Source of the DNA: Rhipidocladum racemiflorum
Taxonomy: Eukaryota; Streptophyta; Magnoliopsida; Poales; Poaceae
NCBI GenBank assembly: GCA_036346355.1
Contig: CM070577.1
Location: forward strand, 12,461,666 to 12,525,665
Reading direction: 5' to 3'
DNA length: 64,000 nucleotides
Made by a program: the position numbers and the translations under genes. The notes under the pieces were generated by a model that made no database searches, was not told the origin of the DNA, and saw nothing but the letters and a program-made list of their open reading frames with translations. This document shows, piece by piece, positions 47,954 to 59,292 of this stretch. Numbering within the stretch: position 1 is the first letter of the stretch; every line of letters begins with the position of its first letter.

Positions 47954-48271
47954 ACGGCATCCGCTTTCCACTGGTAGTTTTGTCAAGGAGAATCTCTCCT
48001 GCCTCCCTTAGAGGTGTAATCGGATCCGATAATTCAACCAAATATATTTGGATCGAGTTTAAATCGTTATATCAGATAGTAGTTGAATCTGGCATCGATT
48101 TCAGATATTTTGTTTCGGATTCGAATTTGTGAGGACAGTATCCGTCGGTTTAGAATTGTTCGAGAATATTTTCAGATATTTCTACAAAAATAATTCGGAT
48201 AATCGAAAATCAGATATCGGCTAAGTAACACTTTGGCCGGCCCCTCTCCCTTGCGCACTTGGAATCGACAC
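47954..48271 (+). other. IPCS 3' flank
   Basis: The first ~60 bases may be 3' UTR. From about 48014 the sequence becomes repeat-like (gtgtaatcggatccgataat ... gaaaatcagatatcggc), probably a small decayed element. It ends at the target duplication of the copia element at 48272. Confidence 0.45.
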
Positions 48272-48504
48272 TGTTATGAGATAACCTCCTAACCGTATTC
48301 GGTTAGGAGTCTATCTCTTAATATGTGGGCGAATCCGAACTCTCCTTGAGGGGACTGCTATATATATACCGGGTGCCTCCCATTGTATTTACACACATTG
48401 ATCAATAAAGAAGAGAGAGCTCCACCCTATATCTTGTGTCTCTTGTTCTTGTGTTCTCGTTTATTGCCGGTGTTCGACGTGGGTGAACTACTCGTTTTAC
48501 AACA
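48272..48504 (+). repeat. 5' LTR of copia element 3
   Basis: 233 bp, tgttatgagataacc ... ctcgttttacaaca. Contains ctatatatatacc (48358-48370), a likely TATA box, and aataaag (48406-48412), a likely polyadenylation signal. Confidence 0.95.
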
Positions 48505-50483
48505 CGTTATCAGCACGAATCTCTACCGCAAGAATCGAAGGATCGTCGACGACAACGAACGACTACTACCGGCGATTGATCGCCCGATCCGATCTGCAAT
48601 CAACTCGTCACCACGCCGGCATCCGCTCGGATTGCCGAAAAAGTCCTACGCGACTCTATCCTACGCGATAGCCAACACTTCCGGTGTCAAGAAAGTAAGT
48701 CGAAAAATCCAGAAGATTATTTCGCTAGATATTAGATCTAATCTACTGTAGCCCGAAGCACCGTTCATCGGAGGTACTGTAGCAGCTGGATTCACTGTAG
48801 CATCTAGGCCTTCCTTCGTTCGCTCGAATCTGTGGCTGATATTTTTGTTCAGCTGGCTGCATGAACTAATCACGAGAACCTCTCGCCATAAGGAAACCTC
48901 CTGCATGCATGAAAAAAAAATCAGACCTGAACCTTCTGGCCGCAGGTCACAAGGTCGCAGGCCCTTGATTTTTCCTCACGTCAACATGCTTTGATGCATG
49001 TCAATGCATGAAGCCACATGCATGCATGAAAAAGGAACTGATCCTGGACATGAAGTCCTATGCGTGTAGCTATTGGACATGAAGTCCTATGCGTGAAGGA
49101 CAAAGTCCGATCGGACTTGGAGGCTTGGAAGCCTAATTCCAATCCGGTTTTGGAGTCTGGCGCCCTGGTCGCCATCAGACGGCAACACCGTCGCCGGTGA
49201 TATCCGCTGGCGAAGGCAGATCGCCCGGCAAAGAGCGAGCCCTCGCCGCAGCTTTTTGGAACCAGCGCGCCCGGCCGGATCTGTCAGCCCGAAGTTCCGA
49301 TCGGCTACCGCGCCATGGCCCACTCGGACCCCGCGAGCCGCCCGCCATGGCTTGGCGCTGCCGCTACCCCGCCTTGCACGGCTGATCTGGCTCCACCACC
49401 CATGCCCACCCTAGCTGCCTGGTGGTTAATGGTAGGCGTGGGCCCTTTGGGCCATTTCGGACAGGCCTAGAAAATAAAGAAAAAAAAACTGTAGTTGTTG
49501 CACTAAGCTATAAGTATTTTGTGAGGCTACAATACCTTACACCATCTGGATTTGAAGCCAAGACCTGGTACGTGCTCTCGAAGGCCTCAACCATTTGAGC
49601 TGATCGACACTAATGCCCTTCTGTTTTCTGGAATCTAGGAAATCAATAAATATTTGTAGAAATTATGGTTAAAGCTAGAAAATAAGTTTTATAGTTAGGC
49701 GGACTTCCGAAAAATTTGAAATTTTTATTTTAAGACATATTGGTAGCTCCATACCCTGGGTTTTATTTTCTAGCTGTTGACCATATTTAATATGTGGTAA
49801 TTTGATTTTCTGTTACACAAGTAATTCTGAAAATTGCTTAAATATTAACAGAAAATTGCAGAATTTGCTAGAAAATTATTAGGGCATCTTGTTCTTGCCT
49901 TGGATCTGGTTTTATTCTTCCTTCGCATTATGTCTGTTGATATTTGCTAAACTTCAATTTTTCTGTTGTAAAGTAATTCTGAAAATTGCTTGAAAATTAG
50001 CATGAATTATAAAAAGTGCTAGGAAAATTCTAGAATTTCTCATACAACAGTTTATGAGAACCTGTGTGGTTGGAATTTGATTTCGGTAATGAATAAACAG
50101 ATATGAGACAATTGGTGTCTAGGAAAACACACATGAGGCTTGGTTATTTAATTGGCGCCCGAAAACGGGAAGTGCTCCCTCCCTCATGTGAGCCCTAGGG
50201 GCATGTTGACCTGGCCATGAGTCAAATTGACGGAGATATTCATTACTCGTTTTCACTTCCAACCAATAAGAATTACATGAGTTGAAATTAGACTTATGCC
50301 ATGTTTAATTTATGTTGGAATTACATAATTAACAGAAAATGGCTAATTGATAAGGAAATTCTGGAAAAATAGTGATAATTATCTACTGAATAGATATAGA
50401 CCAAAACTTTATTAATTAAATGAAGATGCATGCAATATAATATTTTACCTGTAGTAAAATCTCGTATTGCTTGCATACAGGAT
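48505..50483 (+). other. copia element 3 leader
   Basis: Begins with the primer site, then a mixed GC-rich part (to about 49440) with a 20-base direct repeat gacatgaagtcctatgcgtg at 49047 and 49077. An AT-rich part follows. It includes the conserved block 50048-50285 shared with element 1. Confidence 0.7.
50048..50285 (+). other. conserved non-coding block (copy in copia element 3)
   Basis: Plus-strand counterpart of 12640-12399. It lies about 200 bp upstream of the gag start and contains gaagtgctccctccctcatg and a following agccctaggggca. High identity is kept although flanking leader sequence and LTRs have diverged. Confidence 0.8.
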
Positions 50484-51613
50484 ATGTCTGACATTGCAAA
50501 TAGGGAATTTGCTGTGCTTGCCCTGGATGGCAGCAATTACCTCACTTGGGCAATGGATGCCAAAATCAACCTAACAGCTAGAGGACTTGGAGCTGCTATT
50601 GTTCGGCCTGAAGCCGGTGCAATCGAAGTGCCTGAACCCGCAAAATGCGCCGCTTTACATTTCCTGAGACACCATCTTCATTCGGACCTGAAGGCCGAAT
50701 ACTTGATGGAGGAGGACCCGCTGGTATTGTGGAATTCCCTGAAGGAACGCTACAACCAGCAAAGATCCGTGTTGTTGCCAGAAGCACAACGCGAATGGAC
50801 CCTCCTACGCTTTCAGGATTTCAAATCTGTGGCGACTTATAATTACGCAATGCACAAAGCGGTCGCTAAATTGACTTTTTGTAACCGAAAGTTCTTGAAA
50901 GTGAGAAGATCGACAAAAATTTGTGCACTTTCCACCCCAACATGATGATACTACAACAACGATGCAGTCATGCAAAGTACAAGAAGTACTCTGAGCTTAT
51001 TAGTGTTCTGCTAGAAGCAGAAAAACATGATGAACTCCTGATGAAGAATCATCATGCAAATACTAATGGAAGTCAAGCAGTGTCTGAAGCACATGCTACC
51101 GCTCAGCAGGCTAGTAGTAGCCATGGCCGCGGAAAAGGCCAAATGTACAAGGGGAATGAATGGAAAAATGACAGAAAACAAAAGGGAAAAGGCAAATCCC
51201 AATGGAAAGGTAAGGGAAAGGGTACAGGAACCTTCCAGAAGCAAGGTCCAACCAATAAAGCACCCGACTCTCAAACATGCTTTAGGTGTGGTTGCATTGG
51301 CCACTGGTCACGCAATTGTCGCACCCCAAAGCATTTGGCAGAACTTTACATGAAATCCACTGGGAGATTCCAGAAGAATCAAGAAAAGAAGGTTGAGGCA
51401 CACTACACCGCTCTACCAGATGTTGAGCAAGACGGTGTAAAGAAAGAAAACAATGTCACTAACCCTACAACCAAGTTCAAGGAAAGCCTTCTCGGATATG
51501 GTGACTCGCCCATGGATGAGGATGACCTCCTCGGCACTGAGCTTATGGAGCTCCAGAAAGATACCAATGTTTCCCAGGAGATGGAACATGACTTGTATGG
51601 AGATCTGGAATAG
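50484..51613 (+). pseudogene. copia element 3 gag
   Basis: Starts MSDIANREFAVLALDGSNYL, the usual copia gag opening with a YLTWAMDAKINL segment. It runs to about 50900, where the frame changes within 'cttgaaagtgagaag', and continues from about 50921 (FHPNMMILQQR...) to the stop at 51613. The second part has a basic Gly/Lys-rich stretch and a CCHC zinc knuckle (C-F-R-C-x4-H-x4-C, about 51279-51320). Total about 375 residues, a normal copia gag length. Apart from the single shift the gene is whole. It could supply nucleocapsid only if the shift is bypassed; otherwise this copy depends on other elements. Confidence 0.85.
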
Positions 51614-53870
51614 TCTCCCTACATCCCTTTTGCTATATGTCGCATTTCCATTAGTTGAGCCTCCTTAAGAGCCTCATCAATTTGAATAATTATGTTCCTG
51701 CATGAACATTTGGTCTATGCTCCTGTTGAGCAATTATCAGTGATAATTAAATAAAGTGTTTTCCAGAATATTTTGTGCTATGCCTGTTTGATTGTTATAC
51801 TATGCAACCTGAAGTTGGTATTGCGATAAAAACCCAGAAATATTTAAAGATCTTGTAGATTGACTGGGTAATCTTGAGTTGAATATTTTGAGAAAATAAT
51901 TAGTAATTCTGCTGGCCATAGCATAAAGACTTTTCCTAGACCTAAAGATTTCTTATGCCCTGCTGTGCTATAGGAAAACTTATGGTTAAGATCCTTTAAC
52001 TTATATAAGAATCACTGAATTTCCTGGAGAAATTTCGAAGTGATATATACCTAATGTCCACACATTAGAATGACCTTGCAGAGTCATTATTAAGGGAATA
52101 AAATTTATTGCTTGACCACTTTGCAGAATAGTAGGCTACCCACCAGTTGTTGGGGCCACGCAGTGCTGCACACTGCGATATTAATTCAACTCAAATCAAC
52201 TGTATATAATGGAATTTCCCCATTGCAGATAGTGCATGGAAGAGAATTAAGTATTTCCCATCTGCAAAAATTTTGGCAGTGTTGTATACATGTCAATCTC
52301 TCCACCACGGCGTACCACCATGGGACCTCACCAGAAGTTGAGGATCTGTACATGGTTCGGTACGATGATTGTACTAAGGACATATTTCGGCATTAGGGGA
52401 AGATAAGTACCAAATTAAAGAATGCCGAGTCCTTAGATCCACGCACTAAAGAGACCGAACTTGAAGTTCGGAAAGTAATAAATCTGCAATAAATAAGCTA
52501 ATAATCTGCCAAATGCCTTCACTGATCATAAGGTAGTGGAAAGATCTCATATACCTGCAGTATATGCACCTGAAAGAGTGAAAATATCCTAGAAGGATAT
52601 TGAACCCACTCTTAACCCTCATGATAAAATGAGGAGGCCTCAGTGCACGGGACTCAATTCCGCGGAGACGTCCGCAGAAAAGGAGAACCAAATAAATGAG
52701 AAACACTACCCATGATAGTGGAAGAAGCTCAACCTGATGTTGAAAAAATCCCTGAAGTGAGCCATCTAGAAGATGGTAACATCCCTGAAGTGATCCATCC
52801 TGAAGATGATAACCCCAGCGTATATTTGTGCGCACAATCCAACGCTGGGAAGTCGGAACACCCAGACTTCATCGTTGTGGGAAATCACGAGAAGCTGGAA
52901 GAAAATTGATAAAGAGACATCCCTGGAGTGATGCAGGAGAATTATATATGAAGAAAGACTACAATTGTTGACATATTTTGCCTCTAAAAATTGCTAAAAT
53001 CTGGATCCAGAACCAAAGTCCATGGCAGAGTGCCAGAAGCGCTCATCTAGGTTCACCTGAAAAAGCAATTGAGGTAGCGCTCGCTTAATGAGAGGAAAGT
53101 TCTTAGTCCTGTTGACAGAACATTTCCTGAAATATTTCCTGTAGGATCAAATGGATTTTTCATCCTGAAGAGATATGAAAATATCCAGGTGGTGAGATAT
53201 AAAGCGAGGCTTGTAGCACAAGGGTTTTAGCAGAGACCCATCATCGATTACGATGAAATCTGTTCTCCTGAAATGAGTGGAATGGCGTTAGAAATTTAAT
53301 ATTGATGGCGATAGCTTAAACTTTTCAATACAGCTTGATGATTGTAGTGACCGCATATGTATTTGGGTCATGAATACGGATTAAAGGCAGGCGATAAGGA
53401 TGTGGTACAATCGACTAAGTAGATTCCTCACGAAAAGGAAATATGATCCTGAAGGAATATGTTCTGTGCATTCATGAGGAAATCCTGAATGGATTTTTAT
53501 TTTCCTCTGTGGTGATACGATCACCGAGAGATTATAAAGGAAGCCTCACGGGAATATGTTTGGCTAAGGCGGGTAATCAACCATGTCCAGAAGTTATATG
53601 GTATGAATACCGTCAATTCCCCTACTATTATCTATGAAGATAATGATGCTTGTGTTGCACAAATGCAATTGGGTTATGTAAAGAGCAATATCACGAAGCA
53701 TATTGCTCCTAAGTTCTTTTATCCCCACAAACTCCAGAAGAATGGTGAGATAAAAATAATGCAAATTAAGTCATGTGAAAATCTAGCAGATTTATTCACA
53801 AAATCCTTGCCAAATTCCCCTTCCAAGGTATGTTAATGGCATTGGAATGAGGCGGCTTAGAGATTTGCAT
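51614..53870 (+). pseudogene. copia element 3 pol remnants
   Basis: Only scraps of pol are left. An integrase C-terminal piece (PTSCWGHAVLHTAILIQ ... SPLQIVHGREL) lies near 52136-52250. The start of RT (RYKARLVAQGF, then DYDEICSPEMSG) lies near 53187-53280. The RNase H end (KSNITKHIAPKFFYPHKLQK ... ENLADLFTKSLPNS) lies near 53680-53818. Protease, the integrase core, the YVDD region and most of RNase H are deleted. Many stops occur. The remaining order is colinear with copia pol, so this is internal deletion plus decay, not a rearranged element. Confidence 0.85.
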
Positions 53871-54114
53871 AGTTCAGGGGAAGTAAACCCCTGAACCATA
53901 ATCCCTTTGCATGATCCTGAAGATCATAAGTTGTACTCTTTTTCCTTTGTGAGTTTTCTGATGTTTCTCACATAAAGGTTTTTAATGAGGCAACAAATGC
54001 AACATAGAGAGCGAGTGTGATGTACTCTTTTCTCCATCTCTTTTTTCCCACTGGGTTTTTGAGTGGAGTTTTTAATGAGACATATGCATTACGCGGAATT
54101 CGCCCAAGGGGAAG

Positions 54115-54347
54115 TGTTATGAGATAACCTCCTAACCGTATTCGGTTAGGAGTCTATCTCTTAATATGTGGGCGAATCCGAACTCTCCTTGAGGGGACTG
54201 CTATATATATACCGGGTGCCTCCCATTGTATTTACACACATTGATCAATAAAGAAGAGAGAGCTCCACCCTATATCTTGTGTCTCTTGTTCTTGTGTTCT
54301 CGTTTATTGCCGGTGTTCGACGTGGGTGAACTACTCGTTTTACAACA
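54115..54347 (+). repeat. 3' LTR of copia element 3
   Basis: 233 bp with no difference from 48272-48504, followed by gacac. Confidence 0.95.
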
Positions 54348-54643
54348 GACACAACATCGGCGGAGAGCCAAGTCCTGGAGGCTGGAGCTGCTACATATGC
54401 TGGAAGGGGGTGTCTTCCAGGGCCGTGGGGATATTGAAAATTGAGATCCAAGCGGTACCGGTTTACCGTGAAAATCGTCAAAAATCAAAAATTTCGAAAC
54501 CGAGCGTTTGAAAAAAGAAAATAAAAGAAAATCGAGCAATTTACGTCACATAAATTTTTGACTAATTTACGTCACATAAATTTTTCTAATTATCTAAGAA
54601 ATGAATCAAACCGGTTTAAATTTTCGAATCGACTCGATGCGGT
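54348..54643. other. flank of copia element 3, no gene recognised
   Basis: Starts with sequence continuous with 48241-48271. From about 54430 it holds 'gaaaatcgtcaaaaatc' type sequence like the hAT family at 36507 and 59293. A direct duplication of about 22 bp (aatttacgtcacataaattttt) lies at about 54538-54587. Confidence 0.5.
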
Positions 54644-54808
54644 CAGGGGCGGATCCAGGCCCCGGGCAGAGTAGGCTGTAGCCCGGGGCCTGGTACCGAA
54701 AGCTTACTAAAATTGTATGAAAAATTATTGAAAAATCATTAAAAACTGATATTTAATCTAATATCAGCTAGCCCAGCCCGGGTCTTGTCTGGGCTAACTC
54801 CGCCCCTG
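54644..54808. mobile_element. hAT-type MITE, copy 3 (inverted)
   Basis: 165 bp, reverse orientation relative to 5328-5494, ends CAGGGGCGGATCC / AACTCCGCCCCTG, with a perfect 8 bp duplication gatgcggt (54636-54643 and 54809-54816). Confidence 0.92.
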
Positions 54809-54809
54809 G

Positions 54810-55208
54810 ATGCGGTGAAAATCCACAGGTCGGTTTTGCAAGAGGCGTGCCTCGCCTGCGGCGCGCGGCACTGCACGGGGTGCGTGGTCCGGGCGATGGG
54901 GTCCATGCCGAGGGGCGCAAGTGCATAGGCTGCATTGGGCGGCCGGTGGTCGAGTCGAGGCGCAGGACGCGCTGGGGCGAGGCTGACGCGTACTGCGGTG
55001 GCTGCTTAGCGCGGCGAAGGTGGAGCTCGTCATGAGGAGCGAACGGGAGTGCGCCGCAAACCAACTGCGGTCGGACGACGTCTACGGGAACGGGGCCAAG
55101 CTGTCGTCGGAGGAGCTCCTGGCGCTGCAGGGGTGCCCGTGCCCTCCGTCCAGGCTCTGTCCAGCCTTCTATCGGTACGACAAGGTCTCCGGCCTAGTCT
55201 GGGACAAG
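54810..55208 (+). pseudogene. XLG: fragment of an extra-large G protein gene (XLG)
   Basis: Plant XLG proteins have a cysteine-rich N-terminal half and a C-terminal G-alpha domain. This fragment reads HRSVLQEACLACGARHCTGC and VVRAMGSMP, the conserved XLG cysteine-rich region. A missing base near 54910 shifts the frame, and RKCIGCIGRPVVESRR follows. Near 55010-55030 the frame changes again, giving KVELVMRSERECAANQLRSD and the linker EELLALQGCPCPPSRL ... YRYDKVSGL up to a gt donor at 55209. No G-alpha domain follows before 56,000, so the piece is truncated as well as frame-shifted. The MITE copy 3 sits at its left edge, where an earlier exon part may have stood. Confidence 0.85.
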
Positions 55209-55350
55209 GTACGTGCGATGTAAAGATTTGATTTTTTTTTTGATTGTGCTTGCCCGTTGAGTTCGGTAGGAGAACTAGTCTGATCGTTTGATTTGGTTAC
55301 CAGACTTGTGCACGATTCAGGATAATATATATATTGGTTGATCTTTCTAA

Positions 55351-55586
55351 GGTCTCGTTTGTAATTTGGAATCGGACCGTTTCTACTAGAATCTGGGAGA
55401 AACCCAACCAAACGGGCTAAAACTTAGAACGATTCTTCTCGAAACGTTTCATTTTTTTCTATACCGGGGCCAAATCACTCTCAACCCCGTTCCACCCCGA
55501 TTCACAGAATCTAGACAGCTAGCCAAACGGTTTCCACAATTCTGAAACGTTTCTACCAAGAATCTGGAACCGCACCAAACAAGACC
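55351..55586. mobile_element. Tourist-like MITE, second copy
   Basis: 236 bp, ends GGTCTCGTTTG / CAAACAAGACC, flanked by TAA at both sides (55348-55350 and 55587-55589). Internal sequence matches 2617-2886 (ctactagaatctgggagaaa). Confidence 0.75.
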
Positions 55587-56852
55587 TAAATATATCCTGT
55601 AGTTTGATGTAAAGACTGCTTTTTAGGCGATTGGTTATAATTTCGGTTATATTTGGTGATCATGTAATTTCATGAGTTCTGATGTTTATGGCCTTCAGGA
55701 GAGTAATGCTATTGGCTTTGTAAGTGCATAATTTAAATGGCCCGTAGCTAATTTTCACGTGATATCTATTTCCTTTATGTGATATCTATTTCCTTTACGC
55801 GGTATCTATCTTTATATGATATTCGATAACAAATATATGATACCGTATTCGTATCTGGCGCTATCCATATCAACTCTGAGTCTGACAAAAAATATAGTTT
55901 AGGATACGAAAAGAATGATATTCAACTGAATCTGAGCCGATTGCACCCCAAGTCTCCACCCTAGCTTGATTGAAGATGGATGAACACAGACAGGTGTTCT
56001 GGTAGCGGTACACTGTCTGCAAGAACCGCAATCTGGCGGTGTCCTTCCGGCTGCTGTGCCAGTTTTGAGTCGTTCATTGTGATATCCTTTCCTTCGGAAC
56101 GGTACCAACATTTTGAATTTTTTTTTAAATAATATGTTTTCTAAATAATTTTGAAAAAATAGTACTCCGAAAGAAAGTTTTACAAAAATAAACCTTATCG
56201 TCAATTCAAATGGCGATATAAGTCTTAGCCTTGTCGACTAACTAGATCTACGATAAAATAATCAGTCAGTTAAATATAATCCGTGACAAAATATACTATT
56301 TAAAAAATACATAATTTTTTTAAAAAAACTCAACATTTTCATCCCGATGTACATATCGATCACCTTAATCTTATGGTGGTCCACTGATGCAAATCATAAT
56401 CGGTTCCCCCCCACCGGCTGATGGTTTTGGCTGTGTGCCTGGCGTGAAGCGTGTCGAGTAGCTGAGGCTTGGTGGAATGGTGGTGCCACACTCTCTATGG
56501 CTTGTCTCGTGCCTGTCGCCTCGGCCGGCGAGTACACGCGACGGTACATGCAGCGATGCGTGCGAGGGAGCCGCGACAGCGCGGAGAGCCAAAGCACGTG
56601 GCACGCGCCTATGTTACGTCCCGTATACGGCGGCGTATGGGCGAGGCGCATGTGGCGTGCACCGTACTGGTGTGACGGCAAAAGCCGTGCTACGCGTGCG
56701 CGCAGCGGCAGGCCTGCCGCCTCCGGTGCCATCGAGTGCGGCGCCGTGCAGCTCGGCTCTCCATGACGTTTTGGCGACCACGGCCATCGGGCTTTAGCGG
56801 AGCGTCGTCGTCGTCATGGGATTTTTTCTCTCCTGTTTTTCTTGGCTGGTTG
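55587..56852. other. intergenic, no gene recognised
   Basis: AT-rich part with short 'gtgatatctatttccttt' tandem copies at about 55759-55797, then a GC-rich part (56400-56820) with overlapping open frames on both strands but no family resemblance. Confidence 0.5.
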
Positions 56853-57903
56853 CAGGTTGCAGGTTTCATTTTTCGTTTCGAATTTAAATTTTGACGTCCT
56901 GGTGGTATCGAAATTCGCAAAATTTTATTCAAAATTCGCTAAAAACCGCTTGCTTCGAAACTCAAATAAATTTAAAATCTTGTCAAAAAGTCTCGAAACC
57001 TTCGAACGAAATTCGCTCGAAAAGTTCAAAAAATCGTTGGGTTCAAAAACTGCTTGAAAATACTCGAAATCCGCTCGAAAAACCGATGTTAGTTGAAAAA
57101 AAAGGAAATGTAGAAAAATTAGGGAAAATTGTCAAAAAAAAACTGTAATAAAATATGGAAAAAACCATTAAAAGCCAAAAATAATATTTGAAGAATTACT
57201 TCAACAAATATTGCTACTAAATATAATTGAATAAATATTGAAATTGCAGTGTGTTGTGGAGGTGTAGTCTAAAATTCTGATCTAAATGTTGCACTTATTT
57301 GATCAACTATGATTTTTGTAGGCTGTAGCAGATCCTGTAATAATGTATTTCCATTTATCTTTTATGCACTAAGTTGATTGTTGATAGACGGTTTATCACT
57401 AGAGGTCTCGTATAATTCTATATTGATTGTTGACAAGTTAAACCGGGGATTTTGATTTTGTTTAATGATCTCTTAGCAATTTACATGTGATTTTAAGAAA
57501 AACTCAGATGTACTTTCTGAATATAGATTATGATTTTATGGATAATGCCCTTCTTGCCTCATGCTGCTGGTTTTTACAAAGAAATATTGGTACTAAATAT
57601 ACTTCAATAAATATGACTACTAAATATAATTCAACAAATGTTTTTGCTAAATATACTTCAACAAATATTGCTACTAAATAAATTGAATGGCTCAAAAACG
57701 TCTTCAAACTTTATTTTTTTTTAAATAATATTCACATCAGATGTCATAAGACTATTAATACTAATTATGGAGAAATTTTGGATAAATTTTTTCAAATTTT
57801 TTGAATTTAAATTTGAATTTAAGAAAAATTCAAAACAATTTTTTTTCGCATGCAAGCGGTACGAACGAAATTCACGAAATTTCCTTCAAAAAGTCGAACC
57901 CTG
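56853..57903. mobile_element. hAT-type non-autonomous element
   Basis: 1.05 kb with ends CAGGTTGCAGGTTTCATTTT / AAAAAGTCGAACCCTG and a near-perfect 8 bp duplication (gctggttg at 56845-56852, gctgattg at 57904-57911). Ends and the 'gaaattcg/cgaatttc' rich interior match the element at 59293. No transposase is seen. Confidence 0.7.
57582..57682. repeat. degenerate ~27 bp tandem repeat
   Basis: About four units of the form tactaaatatacttcaacaaatattgc, inside the hAT-type element. A similar unit is at about 57190-57235. Confidence 0.7.
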
Positions 57904-59292
57904 GCTGATTGAGTCGAGTTCTTCACGAACCATGTCTTCCAAGTTCTCAAAATTTCCAAAAAATAATACCAGATGTGGAGGAGATGGTGTTCTCTAGCCA
58001 TGCAAAATTTCAAGATTAAACTCGACTTTATTTGTAAGATGCGAAAAGGACGAATTCTACGTAAATAATAACCTGTTATTGTTCACACGGGATTTTTCTT
58101 TTTCATATCTTGCAAATGAGGTTTAGATTGATCTTGCAATTTTGCATAGTTAGAGATCATCGCCTCCCCTACATTTAGTATTCCCATCGTCAAAATTTAT
58201 AAGACGTATTTCTTCTTACTCTTTTCGGTCTTAAAAAGCTCACATTTTGGATACAGTGATGGTCAAACTTTCAAAACTTTCACTATTAATATATTTTAAA
58301 ATATTTAAATTGGATACATGAAAATTATATGTATATACTTGTCTCGAGAAGTACTTTCATAATACTATAATTTTATTGAGTTTTATAAATATATTATAAC
58401 AAAAGTTAGTGGTCAAAGTTGTGTTTTGAAGACCATGTCGATGTCCAAACATATGCCAAGAAGATATTGACAATAACTAGATTACCCCTAATTATTATCA
58501 CTAAACATTATATTCAATGTATGCATGCAGAGAATATAAAGTAAAGATAGATATTTATTAAAGGTATGTAGTGAGTATCACATTAATTTTACATCGGAAT
58601 ATAAAATATGACATAATTTACAGATAAGATCATTCAAAAATACATCCTACAAATTTGAAGGAATCGAGTATGTTTGGATTATTTTGAAAAATTCGAATAC
58701 ATGAGTTTAACATGTTTTCAACTTTTAGGTGATTTTCCCTCGATACGGTCCCTCCCTCACGGTGATAACATTCGTGGTACTACAATGCAATAAATGGTAA
58801 ATTTGATTGCTATTTTTTTCCAGCACTGTAGCAGCATTGAAGCACAACACAAACTTGATCCTTCGACTTATTAGTTGGTACTCCCTACATCCATTCAGTA
58901 ATATAACATTTATTTTGATTTTTCATAAAAAATAAAATTGTGATAAAATTGAGAAATATATGAGAAAGAATGATTTAATACTCACTTAATTGAATGATTT
59001 AATACTCACTTAATTGTCTTAGAAAATGCGAGATAATATTTTGTGCGAATGGTAGTGAATAAATACATATGGTTGAGAAATAATAAATAAGTATATAGTA
59101 GAAAAAGGCTTATTAAATCTACATACAAACTTTATATTTCTAAATAAGATTATTCAAACTACAGATCTTATTAAAAAAAGTCTACTGTATGGTTGAGGAA
59201 TACATTGTTGTGAATTTATAGTATATCCTGCAGCATTTAGCACCATGAATGTTGCAGCATTAGTACTGTAGCAATCCATCAAGACCGCTACC
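57904..59292. other. intergenic AT-rich region with MITE relics
   Basis: About 58215-58440 reads as an inverted, end-less relative of the Stowaway MITE at 37897. A ctccctacatcc start near 58881 suggests another Stowaway-type relic. A ~22 bp duplication (aatgatttaatactcactt...) lies at 58970-59015. No gene recognised. Confidence 0.5.

Larger units (their letters stand above)
48272..54347 (+). mobile_element. Ty1/copia retrotransposon 3, non-autonomous, identical LTRs
   Basis: 6.1 kb, plus orientation. Both 233 bp LTRs read identically and a perfect 5 bp target duplication gacac flanks it (48267-48271 and 54348-54352). The primer site cgttatcagcacga follows the 5' LTR and the polypurine tract aaggggaag precedes the 3' LTR. 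Gag is present with a frame break. Protease, most of integrase and the RT core are missing or in shreds. Same family as the left-edge element, and related in its leader and primer site to element 1. Confidence 0.95.
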
